Below, in pieces: positions 56,124-64,000 of a DNA stretch of 64,000 nucleotides (the stretch's first letter is position 1; each line of letters opens with the position of its first letter). The position numbers were made by a program, and so were the translations under genes. Below the pieces are notes generated by a model, which did no database searches, was not told the origin of the DNA, and worked only from the letters and a program-made list of their open reading frames with translations. Source of the DNA: Klebsiella pneumoniae (lineage in GTDB: Bacteria > Desulfobacterota > Binatia > UBA12015); NCBI GenBank assembly GCA_945872365.1, contig CAMBZJ010000007.1, forward strand, positions 1 through 64,000. The letters run 5' to 3'.

Positions 56124-57482
56124 ATGCCCATTCGTTTTTCGATCCGCCGCCGAGCCGGGCGCTGTGCCCGCCCCTTGCGCAGCCTGCCCCGGGTCGCGGC
56201 GACGATCCTGGCGGCCCTGCTCTGCGCGAAGGGGGCCCGGGCCGGCGTTCCTCCCTCCGCCGCGGTGGAGGACGACCAGTTCCAGCGCAACTACCTGCTC
56301 GGCGACTGGATGGGATCGAGAACCTGGCTCTGGGAGCGGGGGCTTCAGCCGAAACTGCTCCTGATCACCGACCCTTACGGCAACGCCACGGGCGGGCGCA
56401 GGCAGGCCTTCGCGACCTACAGCATGTTCTGCGCCGACCTCAAGGTGGACACGGAGAAGGCGTTCAGCCTGCCGGGCGGCGTGTTCCACGTCGGCTTCGC
56501 CACCAACTTCGGCAACCGTCTCACGGGCGGGTACGTCGGAAACACGTTTCCGATCCAGTCCTCGGACGTCGCCCCGCCCGGGCCCAGGCTCACCGATCTC
56601 AGCTACACGCAGGCACTCTTCGCGGACAAGTTGAGCCTGCGCGCGGGCCGGGTTTCGATCGACAGTCTCTACGGCGAGGAATTCGCCGCGTCGAAGTACT
56701 TCCGGGCGTTCACGTCGGTCGCCTTCAACGCGATCCCGTTCGCGATCTTCTACAACTCGCCGGGCGCCTTCGGCTATCCGGCGACGACCTGGGGGGCGCG
56801 CGTGAAGATCGCGCCGGTCGATCGTTTCTATGCCATGGCCGGCATCTACAACGGCGACCCGGCCGTCGGCCTGCCCGATCGCCACGGCGTGGACTTCAGC
56901 TTCCACGGGCCGCCCTTCGGCATCGGCGAGATCGGCTACCGTCACAACCAGGCCTCGGGCGACACCGGATTGCCCGGCAATCTCAAGCTCGGCGGCTTCG
57001 TCCTCGGTGGTCACATCCGGCGGTACGCCGCTGAGGATTCGAGCGACGGACGCTACGGGCTCTACGTGGTGGGCGACCAGGCCCTGCTGCGCCTCGGCCC
57101 GACCTCGGAGAATCGGAACGTCGGCGTCTTCGGCAGCCTGGTCGTCGCGCCCGACGAGGCCGTGAGCCCGATGACTTGGTTCTTCAGCACGGGCTTCGTG
57201 ACCTACGGCCCGTTCGCCAGCCGGCCGCAGGACTACCTGTCCGTGGGTATGGCCTACGGCTCCTTCAGCGGGCGACTGCGCGACGAACGGGTCGTACTCC
57301 ACCGCTCGGATCCCTCGGTGGTGGTGCCGGGCCACGAGATGACCATCGAGACTTCCTACGCGCTGCAACTCCTACCCGGGCTGATCCTTCAACCCGGCCT
57401 GCAGGTCATCGTGAATCCCGGGGGAAGAGCCTCGATCCCGGCGGTGCTGGCGCTGGGCCTGAACATGGTCGTGAGCCTCTGA
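56124..57482 (+). CDS. OprB-like carbohydrate porin
   Basis: 452 residues. A signal peptide ([18 protein letters not shown]) then an outer-membrane barrel: [23 protein letters not shown] near the start, repeated alternating strands ([46 protein letters not shown]), and a C-terminal strand ending [12 protein letters not shown]. These match the OprB family of sugar-selective porins. A Trp/Arg-rich start is typical. Substrate is unproven. Arg-rich residues before the signal peptide ([11 protein letters not shown]) make a long n-region. Confidence 0.85.
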   Translation: MPIRFSIRRRAGRCARPLRSLPRVAATILAALLCAKGARAGVPPSAAVEDDQFQRNYLLGDWMGSRTWLWERGLQPKLLLITDPYGNATGGRRQAFATYSMFCADLKVDTEKAFSLPGGVFHVGFATNFGNRLTGGYVGNTFPIQSSDVAPPGPRLTDLSYTQALFADKLSLRAGRVSIDSLYGEEFAASKYFRAFTSVAFNAIPFAIFYNSPGAFGYPATTWGARVKIAPVDRFYAMAGIYNGDPAVGLPDRHGVDFSFHGPPFGIGEIGYRHNQASGDTGLPGNLKLGGFVLGGHIRRYAAEDSSDGRYGLYVVGDQALLRLGPTSENRNVGVFGSLVVAPDEAVSPMTWFFSTGFVTYGPFASRPQDYLSVGMAYGSFSGRLRDERVVLHRSDPSVVVPGHEMTIETSYALQLLPGLILQPGLQVIVNPGGRASIPAVLALGLNMVVSL

Positions 57483-57622
57483 CGCCGCGAGCGGTCGAGA
57501 GCCCCGGCCGGCCCCGCGAACCGCGCGCACCGGGCAGGGCGTCGCAACGGCCCCCCGCCCGACTCGTCTTCTAACGCACGGGCGGGTTGCCGGGTCTTCC
57601 CTTCCGAAACGGAGGAGCCACC

Positions 57623-58624
57623 ATGTTCACTCGAATCGATCGCTTCCGCCGGTGCTACGGGGCGCGATCCCTCGGCATCGCGGGCGGGCTGCTCATCGCC
57701 GCCCTGCCGTTCTCGGTCGCGTCGGCGGCCGAGCGCGACTCGGGCTTCCAGGCCACCTCGTCCGCGGGGCGCGCCCTGGTCAGCAAGGACGTGAACGGCG
57801 AACGCTGGGCGATGTCCTACGACCGCAGGACCGGGGTCATTACCGGGAACGTGTTTCCGACCGACGGGGGCCTGCCGAAGTTCGTCGTCTGCGGGGTGCT
57901 CTCCTCCGACGCACAGGGCGGGATCGATGCGGAGTGCACGGGGGCCGACGCGTGCACGTCGTGCCCGTGTGCGAGCGGCTGGACGCAACTCGGTACCGTC
58001 ACCTTGCCGGTCGGGTTCTTCGAACTCTGCGACACGGCGGCCACCACGCGCTTCAAGGTGGAGGCCTGGGCCGACAACTGGTTCGCGATGTACGTCGACG
58101 GCGCCCTCGTGCTGAAGGACTCGGTCCCGATCACGACGGAGCGTTCCTTCAACTCCGAGACGGGCTACTTCGACGGCACCTACCCGCTGCAACTCGCCTT
58201 CGTCCTCAAGGACTTCAAGCAGGACGACACGGGCCTCGAATACATCGGCACGCCGCAGCAGCAGATGGGCGACGGCGGCTTCATCGTCCAGCTGACCGAC
58301 CAGGCGACGGGGTCGGCCGTCGCCGTGTCGGACGCGACCTGGAAATGCAAGGTCATTCACCGTGGCCCGCTCAATCCTGCCTGCGAGAAAGATCCCGATC
58401 CCGAGACCACCTGCCTGCACGAGTCCGAGGACGAGCCCGCCGGCTGGAGAGAACCGGGCTACGACTTCTCGGGTTGGGAGAACGCGACCGAGTTCGGTGC
58501 CGACGCAGTCGGTCCCAAGGCCGGCTACTTCGACATCTCTTGGGATGCGCGGGCGCAGTTCGTGTGGAGTTCGAGCCTCGAGCAGGACAACACCGTGCTC
58601 TGCAGGGTCACGGTGCGGGGGTAG
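57623..58624 (+). CDS. Secreted protein of unknown conserved family
   Basis: 333 residues with a signal peptide (LGIAGGLLIAALPFSVASA). GGAGGAG lies 5 nt before the ATG. The mature part has a conserved-looking core FKVEAWADNWFAMYVDG, VPITTERSFNSETGYFDG and GLEYIGTPQQQMGDGGF, reminiscent of a jelly-roll or PA14-like ligand-binding fold, then a Cys-containing end (PACEKDPDPETTC, VLCRVTV). There is also a short CPC-rich insertion (CTSCPCASGW). I cannot name the family. It is followed directly by a sulfotransferase remnant. Confidence 0.7.
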   Translation: MFTRIDRFRRCYGARSLGIAGGLLIAALPFSVASAAERDSGFQATSSAGRALVSKDVNGERWAMSYDRRTGVITGNVFPTDGGLPKFVVCGVLSSDAQGGIDAECTGADACTSCPCASGWTQLGTVTLPVGFFELCDTAATTRFKVEAWADNWFAMYVDGALVLKDSVPITTERSFNSETGYFDGTYPLQLAFVLKDFKQDDTGLEYIGTPQQQMGDGGFIVQLTDQATGSAVAVSDATWKCKVIHRGPLNPACEKDPDPETTCLHESEDEPAGWREPGYDFSGWENATEFGADAVGPKAGYFDISWDARAQFVWSSSLEQDNTVLCRVTVRG

Positions 58625-59064
58625 TCCTCGGGCGACTTGGCCGGGACGTCGATCGTCGTCGCCCCTGGGACGAGATCGTCGACACGGAACTGTCGAGGTT
58701 CCCGACCTGTCCGCTCGACCCCGACGAGATCCGCCCCGCCGACCGCATGCAGTCGTTCCTGATGCGGGGCGCAGCGCTGCCGCACCTGCGTCGTTGGGTC
58801 GCCTGCTTTCCGCAAGAGCAGCTTCTGGTCCTGCGGCACCGAGACCTGGTGGTCGAACCGGAGGCGACGCTCGCTCGGATCTGCCGCTTCGTCGACATAC
58901 CGGTGAAGCCCGGGCTCGTTCCCCAGCGCGTGAACGAGGGCTTCTACGAGCCGATGGCAGCCGCGACGCAAGGGCGGTTGCAGCCGTGGTACGAGGCGCA
59001 CGACCGCGCGCTCGACGACTTCCTTATTGGGCTTCGCGGCAGCGCGGGGCGGGCCAGCACCTGA
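58625..59064 (+). pseudogene. C-terminal remnant of a sulfotransferase
   Basis: About 140 codons open from the end of the secreted-protein gene with no start codon near the beginning; the first ATG is at 58747. The residues resemble the C-terminal end of Sulfotransfer-type proteins: HLRRWVACFPQEQLLVLRHRDLV, then EATLARICRFVDIPV and a final RLQPWYEAHDRALDDFL. The PAPS-binding P-loop half is missing. So it is a broken gene, left after a deletion that joined it to the upstream gene. Confidence 0.6.
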
Positions 59065-59253
59065 CGACCTAGCCTCCCACGTCGCGACCGTGGACGGCGA
59101 ACTGGTCGCCACGCCGGGAAGCCCATTCTCGTCCGCTCCCGAAGGGTAAGCCGCCAATCCCCCCGCGCCCCTTGCCCGAGCACCGACGGTCGCCTACTGA
59201 GTCGACATGCCCACCCTCGCTGGCCGTGACGCCTCCTGCCCGGGGGAAGCCTC

Positions 59254-60324
59254 GTGAGCGACGTCACGGGGAGGCTCTCCTTCCTCGACCGCTGGCTCAC
59301 CGGCTGGATCTTCGCAGCGATGGCGCTCGGGATCGCGTTGGGATTCGCGTTCCCGGGGCTGCCCGCGGCACTCGACCGCATGAGCGTCGGGACAACCTCG
59401 ATCCCGATCGCGATCGGACTCATCCTCATGATGTACCCGCCACTCGCGAAGGTGCGCTACGAGGAACTCGGCCGGGTGTTCCGCGACCGGCGGGTCCTCG
59501 GGCTCTCGGTGCTCCTGAACTGGCTCGTCGCACCGCTCCTCATGTTCCTGCTCGCGGTCGTGATGTTGCCCGACAAGCCCGACTACCGCACGGGGCTCAT
59601 CCTGGTCGGGATCTCGCCCTGCATCGCGATGGTGCTCGTGTGGAACGACCTCGCGGGCGGCGATCGCGACGCCTGCGCCGGGCTGGTCGCCTTCAACTCG
59701 CTCTTCCAGGTGCTGTTCTATCCCGTGTACGCCTGGTTCTTCGTGAAGCTCCTGCCGGGTTGGCTCGGGCTCGAGGGCGCGACCGTGCAGGTCACGATCG
59801 GCGAAATCGCGCGCAGCGTCGCGATCTACCTCGGTATCCCGTTCGCGGCGGGCTTCCTGTCGCGTCGCTTCCTGGTCGCGACCCGGGGCCAGGAGTGGTT
59901 CGAGCACGAGTTCATCCCCCGGGTGGCCCCGCTCACGCTGGTCTCGCTGCTCTTCACGATCGTCGTCATGTTCTCGCTGAAGGGCGAGGCAATCGTCCGC
60001 CTGCCGCTCGACGTGCTGCGGATCGCGGCACCGCTGCTCGCCTACTTCCTGATCATGTTCGCGCTGGCCTTCTGGGCGAGCCGTCGCGCGGGCGCGGACT
60101 ATGCGCGAGCCGCGACACTCGCCTTCACGGCCGCGTCGAACAACTTCGAACTCGCCATCGCGGTCGCGATCGCGAGCTTCGGCATCCGCAGCGGGGCCGC
60201 CTTCGCGGCCGTCATCGGTCCGCTCGTCGAGGTTCCGGTGCTGGTCGGGCTCGTGAACGTCGCACTCCGGGTGCGGCAGTCCGTCTTCGGGGAGAAGGCA
60301 GCGACGTCGACCGGGAAGGGGTGA
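59254..60324 (+). CDS. acr3: Arsenite efflux pump Acr3
   Basis: 356 residues with ten hydrophobic helices, BART fold. Hallmark [23 protein letters not shown] carries the essential Cys of Acr3; [14 protein letters not shown] and [20 protein letters not shown]-type residues ([15 protein letters not shown]) are present. It expels arsenite across the inner membrane. The GTG at 59254 has GGGGGA 6 nt upstream. arsC follows at 2 nt. No ArsR gene is adjacent. Confidence 0.94.
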   Translation: MSDVTGRLSFLDRWLTGWIFAAMALGIALGFAFPGLPAALDRMSVGTTSIPIAIGLILMMYPPLAKVRYEELGRVFRDRRVLGLSVLLNWLVAPLLMFLLAVVMLPDKPDYRTGLILVGISPCIAMVLVWNDLAGGDRDACAGLVAFNSLFQVLFYPVYAWFFVKLLPGWLGLEGATVQVTIGEIARSVAIYLGIPFAAGFLSRRFLVATRGQEWFEHEFIPRVAPLTLVSLLFTIVVMFSLKGEAIVRLPLDVLRIAAPLLAYFLIMFALAFWASRRAGADYARAATLAFTAASNNFELAIAVAIASFGIRSGAAFAAVIGPLVEVPVLVGLVNVALRVRQSVFGEKAATSTGKG

Positions 60325-60326
60325 GC

Positions 60327-60761
60327 GTGGATCGATCGGCCGGCGGCATCCTCTTCCTCTGCGTCGCGAACTCCGCGCGCAGCCAGATGGCCGAGGGATT
60401 GGGCCGCATGATCCTCGGTGACCGGGTTCCCGTCGCGAGCGCCGGCAGCGAGCCGTCGCGCGTGAATCCCTACGCGATCGAGGTCATGCGCGAGATCGGC
60501 GTCGACCTCTCCTCGCACCGCTCGAAGTCGGTGCAGACGGTCGATCCGGGGACGGTGTCGACGGTCGTCACGCTGTGCGCGGAAGAGGTCTGCCCGGTCT
60601 TCCTCGGTGGCGCCCGCCGCCTGCACTGGCCGATCCCCGATCCCGCGAGCAGGGACGACTCGATCCCGCGCGACGAGATGCTCGCGCGTTTCCGTTCGGC
60701 GCGCGACGAGATCCGTGCTCGCATCGAGCGGTTCGCGACGGACGAGGGGCTGCGGGGCTGA
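60327..60761 (+). CDS. arsC: Thioredoxin-coupled arsenate reductase ArsC
   Basis: 144 residues, low-molecular-weight phosphatase fold. The P-loop [15 protein letters not shown] contains CX5R, and the redox pair is in [13 protein letters not shown], as in the thioredoxin-dependent ArsC of Gram-positive type. It reduces arsenate to arsenite for the Acr3 pump encoded upstream. A GTG at 60327 lies 2 nt after the acr3 stop; a GTG at 60321 in the same frame would overlap it. DPSR-type general acid is seen as [10 protein letters not shown]. Confidence 0.92.
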   Translation: MDRSAGGILFLCVANSARSQMAEGLGRMILGDRVPVASAGSEPSRVNPYAIEVMREIGVDLSSHRSKSVQTVDPGTVSTVVTLCAEEVCPVFLGGARRLHWPIPDPASRDDSIPRDEMLARFRSARDEIRARIERFATDEGLRG

Positions 60762-60796
60762 CGGCTTCGCGGGTGCTCCGGCGTGCCCCGCGCAGT

Positions 60797-61426
60797 TCAC
60801 TGACCGCCGCGGACGGCGCGGGCTCCGTAGGCAGTCAGCTTGTCGGCGGAGCTCATGCCACCGGTCCCGAAGTTGACGGTCCAGGCGTTGGTCGTACCCG
60901 GGAGCGCGAGCGTCGACGACGACCAGTAGCTCGTCTGCCCCGTGCAACTGCAGCCGAGGATCGTGCATCCCGCGGCGCAGCCGTCGTCGAACTCCGCGTA
61001 GGTGGCGGGTTTCGAGGTACCGTAGTCGACGAGGGTCGCCAACTCACGGTTGGTCGGCAGGCGCCAGTCGCAGTAGCCAGCGAAGCAAGGTGGCGTGTTG
61101 AGCGTGGCGAGGAGCACTGTGAAGGCCGTTCCATTCGCCAGCGTCGTGCCGGTCGTCCACGTGTACTTGTTGTCCTTGTCGTGGATACCGCCCGAGCGGT
61201 CCTTCTTCTCCCACAGGAGCCCGGTGCGCTGGTCCTTCACGAAGCCGAGACCGTTGTCGACGAAGGATCTCGTGAGCCCGGCCGTCGTCGCACCGACCGC
61301 ACCGTAATCGGCGAACTTCTGCCCCGAGCGCAGGGCCTTCGCTCGCGCCGCCCCGGCATCCGTCGACGTCAGGGCCACCACCAGGGTTGCCGCCAGAACC
61401 CCCACACCTGCCAGGGAACGCGCCAT
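60797..61426 (-). CDS. Secreted DUF1566 (Lcl C-terminal) domain protein
   Basis: 209 residues with a signal peptide (LAGVGVLAATLVVALTSTDAGA). The DUF1566 pattern is clear: KDQRTGLLWEKKD, GYCDWRLPTNRELATLVDYG and SYWSSSTLALPGTTNAWTVNFGTG, then YGARAVRGG at the end. The fold resembles formylglycine-type/C-type lectin-like domains and is generally used for surface binding. Five Cys in the middle may form disulfides. It is convergent with arsC and stands alone. Confidence 0.82.
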   Translation of the reverse strand: MARSLAGVGVLAATLVVALTSTDAGAARAKALRSGQKFADYGAVGATTAGLTRSFVDNGLGFVKDQRTGLLWEKKDRSGGIHDKDNKYTWTTGTTLANGTAFTVLLATLNTPPCFAGYCDWRLPTNRELATLVDYGTSKPATYAEFDDGCAAGCTILGCSCTGQTSYWSSSTLALPGTTNAWTVNFGTGGMSSADKLTAYGARAVRGGQ

Positions 61427-61804
61427 TCGACTCTCTCCTTCTCGTCGATCGCCACCGGCGGCGGCGCCGCATCGCGCGACGACTCGGTCGGCTTCGGATT
61501 GCGTCGCATCGAGCTAATCGCGCCGGCGGACTGCGGGCAAGCCCGAACTCGCTTGGTCGTCGTCTACCACCCATTGCCCAAATTCCCCGGAACGAGTCGC
61601 CTCGGCCGGGGTTGCTCTTCCGGCGGGTGAGTCCCTTTGGAACGGCGTGAGTCCGTCCGCCGCAGGTGCAAAGGTAGGGCCCGGGGAAGCATGGAAAGTG
61701 GCGCTGTTTCACGGGAATTCGAAGCCGCACCCGCGCGTCGGCGGTGTGCCGTGAGCGCGGCGGCGACGACTGCTAGGAGGTGCAGGGCAGTCGACCGATC
61801 CCTC
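61427..61804. other. Intergenic region upstream of tRNA-Leu
   Basis: About 380 bp between the DUF1566 gene and the tRNA. I see no ORF with family signs. It should hold the promoters of both; no consensus is evident. Confidence 0.4.
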
Positions 61805-61887
61805 GCCGGAGTGGCGGAATGGCAGACGCGCCGGACTCAAAATCCGGTGTTCGAAAGAGCGTGTGGGTTCAAGTCCCACCTCCGGCA
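61805..61887 (+). tRNA. tRNA-Leu (anticodon CAA)
   Basis: Acceptor stem GCCGGAG pairs with CTCCGGC. The anticodon stem CCGGA/TCCGG carries the loop CTCAAAA, giving anticodon CAA (codon UUG). A long class II variable arm (TGTTCGAAAGAGCGT) and the T arm GTGGG-TTCAAGT-CCCAC follow. The discriminator is A; the 3-prime CCA is not encoded. Confidence 0.95.
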
Positions 61888-62376
61888 TCTCGTGGAAGAC
61901 CCGCGGGACGGGGCGGGTTCGCCGCTTCGCGTAAGCGGGATGCGTGAACGCCGGAGCCCATGTGGGTTCTTCGATCGACAGGACCAAGGACACCATCGTC
62001 GGCCGTTTCCCGACCACCGCGAACCCGACCGGCCCGGACATGCTGTGGGAGTTGCCCCCGCGAGACCGCGGCCCCTGCCCGACCGGGTTCTTCGATCCGC
62101 CGTCGCCGGCCCGGCCTTCGCCCTGATGCCGAGCAGCAGGAGCGCACGCAAATCATCGGTACGCACCTACGGGAGGCGACGCACCAGTGCGTCGATAACT
62201 TCCCGGAACCGCTGCGGCGGATCGCGGGTCGGTTCGTTACGAAAGCCGCGCAAACAGGACCGGGCTTGCCGATCGGCGATCGTCCGCCCGGCACGCCCGG
62301 TCGCAGGCGTTTTCGAGTCGAGTGCCGGCAGCGCTCGCAAATTGCGCCCCCCATGCCCGCGTGCGACGCTTCAGCG
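61888..62376. other. Intergenic region between tRNA-Leu and the nucleotidyltransferase
   Basis: About 490 bp with no recognisable gene. Two small hairpins follow the tRNA: ACCCGC...GCGGGT and CCGCTT-cgcgt-AAGCGG (61922-61938). A GGGTTCTTCGATC sequence occurs twice. Confidence 0.45.
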
Positions 62377-63768
62377 ATGGAGCCGGGCCTCGTGCAAGAC
62401 TCGGCCGCAATCCCGGCCGTCGACGCGCGTCGAGCGCGCCACGCGGCCGAACGTGTAGTCGCCCGGTTGCGCGGTGCCGGCCACGAAGCATTGCTCGCCG
62501 GGGGGTGCGTGCGCGACCTATTGCTCGGACGCCAGCCGCTCGACTACGACGTCGCGACCTCGGCCCCGGCGGCCGAGGTACAGCGGATCTTTCCGCGCAC
62601 CGTCCCGGTCGGTGTGCAGTTCGGGGTCGTGCTCGTGCTCGAGGGGAGCGAGCGCATCGAGGTCGCGACCTTCCGGCGCGACGGACGCTATGCCGACCAC
62701 CGCCACCCGGTCGAGGTTCACGTGGCCGACGCACGGGGTGATGCCGAGCGCCGCGACTTCACCGTCAACGGCATGTTCCTCGATCCGGACCGACCCGACC
62801 AGCCGATCGACCATGTGGGCGGCCGGGCGGACCTCGAGCGTGGCATCGTCCGCGCGATCGGCGACCCCGTCGCGCGCTTCGACGAGGACCGGCTTCGATT
62901 GCTCCGCGCGGTGCGCTTCGCCGCCCGATTCGACTGGGAGATCGAAGCGGAGACGCTCGCCGCGATCATGCGACTCGCGCCGACTATCAACACGATCGCC
63001 TGGGAGCGCATCGGCGACGAGATCGTGAAGATCCTGCTCGAAGGGGGTGCGCGGCGCGGCTTCGAGATGCTCGAGTCGACCGGGCTCCTGGGCGCTGTGC
63101 TGCCCGAGGTGGCCGAGATGCGCCGCGTGGAGCAGTCGCCGGACCATCACCCCGAAGGCGACGTGCTCGCGCACACGCTGCTCTGCCTCGGTCGCATCCA
63201 ACCCGGCCGACATGCCGAGCCCGTCGCACTGGCGCTCCTGCTGCACGACGTCGAGAAGCGCAGCTGCGCCGAGCACCAGCCCGACAGGCGCATCACCTTC
63301 CACGGCCATTGCGCGCGCGGCGCCGCGACCGCCGTGGCGATCGTGCAGCGCCTGCGACGCAGCGGCGACGTGCAGGAACGCGTCGAGTGGCTCGTGCGGC
63401 GCCACCTCGACCATGTCGACGCGCCGCGGATGCGCGTCGCGACCCTCAAGCGCTTCCTCGGCGAAGCCTGGATCGACGACCTCCTCGAAGTCGTCCGCAT
63501 CGACGCCCTGTCGGGGAGCGGCGACCTCTCGGCGTGGGACTTCTGCCGCGACAGCCGGGCGACGATGGTGCCGACCTCGGCGTTGCCCGAGCGGCTGCTG
63601 CGCGGCCGCGACCTACTCGCGCTCGGCTACCGGCCCGGACCGCGGCTCGGAGAGATTCTGGAGCGGGCGTTTGACGCCCAGCTCGAGGGCGACCTCACCA
63701 CGGACGCCGAGGCGCGGCGCTGGGCCGTGGAGCGATTTCCGCCCAGCGCCGAGCCCACCGGCCGATGA
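62377..63768 (+). CDS. CCA tRNA nucleotidyltransferase / poly(A) polymerase family
   Basis: 463 residues from the ATG at 62377; the ATG at 62353 is also in frame and neither has a ribosome binding site. The class II nucleotidyltransferase head is intact: [20 protein letters not shown], with the Dx[14 protein letters not shown], and [19 protein letters not shown]. The C-terminal half contains an HD-like region ([17 protein letters not shown]) as in some bacterial CCA-adding enzymes. It repairs or adds CCA to tRNAs, needed for the tRNA-Leu just upstream, which lacks it. A poly(A) polymerase role cannot be excluded. It overlaps the ABC gene (ATGA). Confidence 0.88.
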   Translation: MEPGLVQDSAAIPAVDARRARHAAERVVARLRGAGHEALLAGGCVRDLLLGRQPLDYDVATSAPAAEVQRIFPRTVPVGVQFGVVLVLEGSERIEVATFRRDGRYADHRHPVEVHVADARGDAERRDFTVNGMFLDPDRPDQPIDHVGGRADLERGIVRAIGDPVARFDEDRLRLLRAVRFAARFDWEIEAETLAAIMRLAPTINTIAWERIGDEIVKILLEGGARRGFEMLESTGLLGAVLPEVAEMRRVEQSPDHHPEGDVLAHTLLCLGRIQPGRHAEPVALALLLHDVEKRSCAEHQPDRRITFHGHCARGAATAVAIVQRLRRSGDVQERVEWLVRRHLDHVDAPRMRVATLKRFLGEAWIDDLLEVVRIDALSGSGDLSAWDFCRDSRATMVPTSALPERLLRGRDLLALGYRPGPRLGEILERAFDAQLEGDLTTDAEARRWAVERFPPSAEPTGR

Positions 63769-64000
63769 GCCCGTCGTCGTCGATCGAGGGGGCCCCCGTC
63801 GCGTCCCCGCCCGAGCCGGTCCTGGAAGTCCGCAGCGTGCGCAAGCGCTTCGGTCGCGTGCTCGCGCTCGACGACGTCGACTTCACCGCCTTTCCGGGCG
63901 AGATCCATGCGCTTCTCGGCGAGAACGGTGCCGGCAAGTCGACGCTCATGCAGATCGCCAGCGGTCTCTACGCGCCCGACGCAGGGCGGATGCGTCTCGC
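63765..64000 (+). CDS. ABC transporter ATP-binding protein, N-terminal part (sugar/nucleoside type)
   Basis: Partial: about 78 residues to the window edge. After a short Pro-rich start the ABC fold begins with [20 protein letters not shown], followed by Walker [21 protein letters not shown]. The sequence is nearest to the RbsA/MglA or nucleoside (BmpA-associated) importer ATPases, which are two-domain proteins. The start ATG overlaps the stop of the nucleotidyltransferase gene as ATGA, so the two are coupled. Confidence 0.87.
   Translation, partial: MSPSSSIEGAPVASPPEPVLEVRSVRKRFGRVLALDDVDFTAFPGEIHALLGENGAGKSTLMQIASGLYAPDAGRMRL

Overview
The window is a continuous, gene-dense piece of a very GC-rich (about 70 percent by eye) Gram-negative chromosome. 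Gram-negative features include PpiD, the MreBCD/PBP2/RodA elongasome, an OprB-like porin and several predicted lipoproteins. The mix of a BirA-type biotin operator, an LLM flavin-dependent oxidoreductase, paired APH-fold kinases with DUF6285, DUF1329, and secreted proteins with a Cys-rich repeat domain plus Pro/Thr linkers and CxxCH modules suggests a Deltaproteobacteria-like lineage (Binatota or Myxococcota type). That placement is inference, not read directly. There are no rRNA genes, CRISPR arrays or intact insertion sequences, and one tRNA, Leu(CAA).

Layout. 1-9.8 kb: start of a secreted protein with an FTP-like propeptide motif, a COG2509 flavoprotein, the RNA-binding protein Tex with a long Arg/Gly/Asp-rich tail, an N-acyl-D-amino-acid deacylase, a DUF4345 membrane protein, a RumA-type RNA methyltransferase and a GH1 glucosidase. 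10-15.6 kb: a secreted protein with internal duplication, the bioF-bioA-bioD operon behind a clear BirA box, and a DUF1329 protein. 15.9-26.3 kb: RadA, an alpha/beta hydrolase, PpiD, and the rod-shape operon mreB-mreC-mreD-mrdA-rodA. 26.3-34.9 kb: GlsB-like protein, thioredoxin, DUF6285 and APH kinase, a methyltransferase, thyA-folA, a beta-propeller lipoprotein, a second APH-like kinase, an LLM oxidoreductase and PdxH.

35-45.6 kb is the more accessory part: two adjacent secreted proteins sharing a C-terminal cytochrome-like CxxCH domain, two divergent SGNH hydrolases with a 43-residue DUF5989-like membrane miniprotein, copC-copD, a double-hotdog protein, a TIM-barrel epimerase and small membrane or secreted unknowns. 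45.8-52.6 kb: a PLD nuclease/SF2 helicase/DUF3427 protein, then divergent PhoD (frameshifted at a G8 tract) and PhoX-like phosphatases. 52.9-64 kb: fumC-maeA operon, porin, a secreted unknown, a sulfotransferase remnant, acr3-arsC, a DUF1566 protein, tRNA-Leu, a CCA-adding/poly(A) polymerase family enzyme and the start of an ABC transporter ATPase.

Several genes lack a Shine-Dalgarno and instead have a promoter-like -10 element 6-9 nt before the start codon (bioF, ppiD, the LLM gene, thyA), which points to leaderless transcripts. The most distinctive signals are the biotin operator merged with such a promoter, the paired cytochrome-like proteins, the SGNH/miniprotein locus and the PhoD frameshift. 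I did not find a clearly new multi-gene system.
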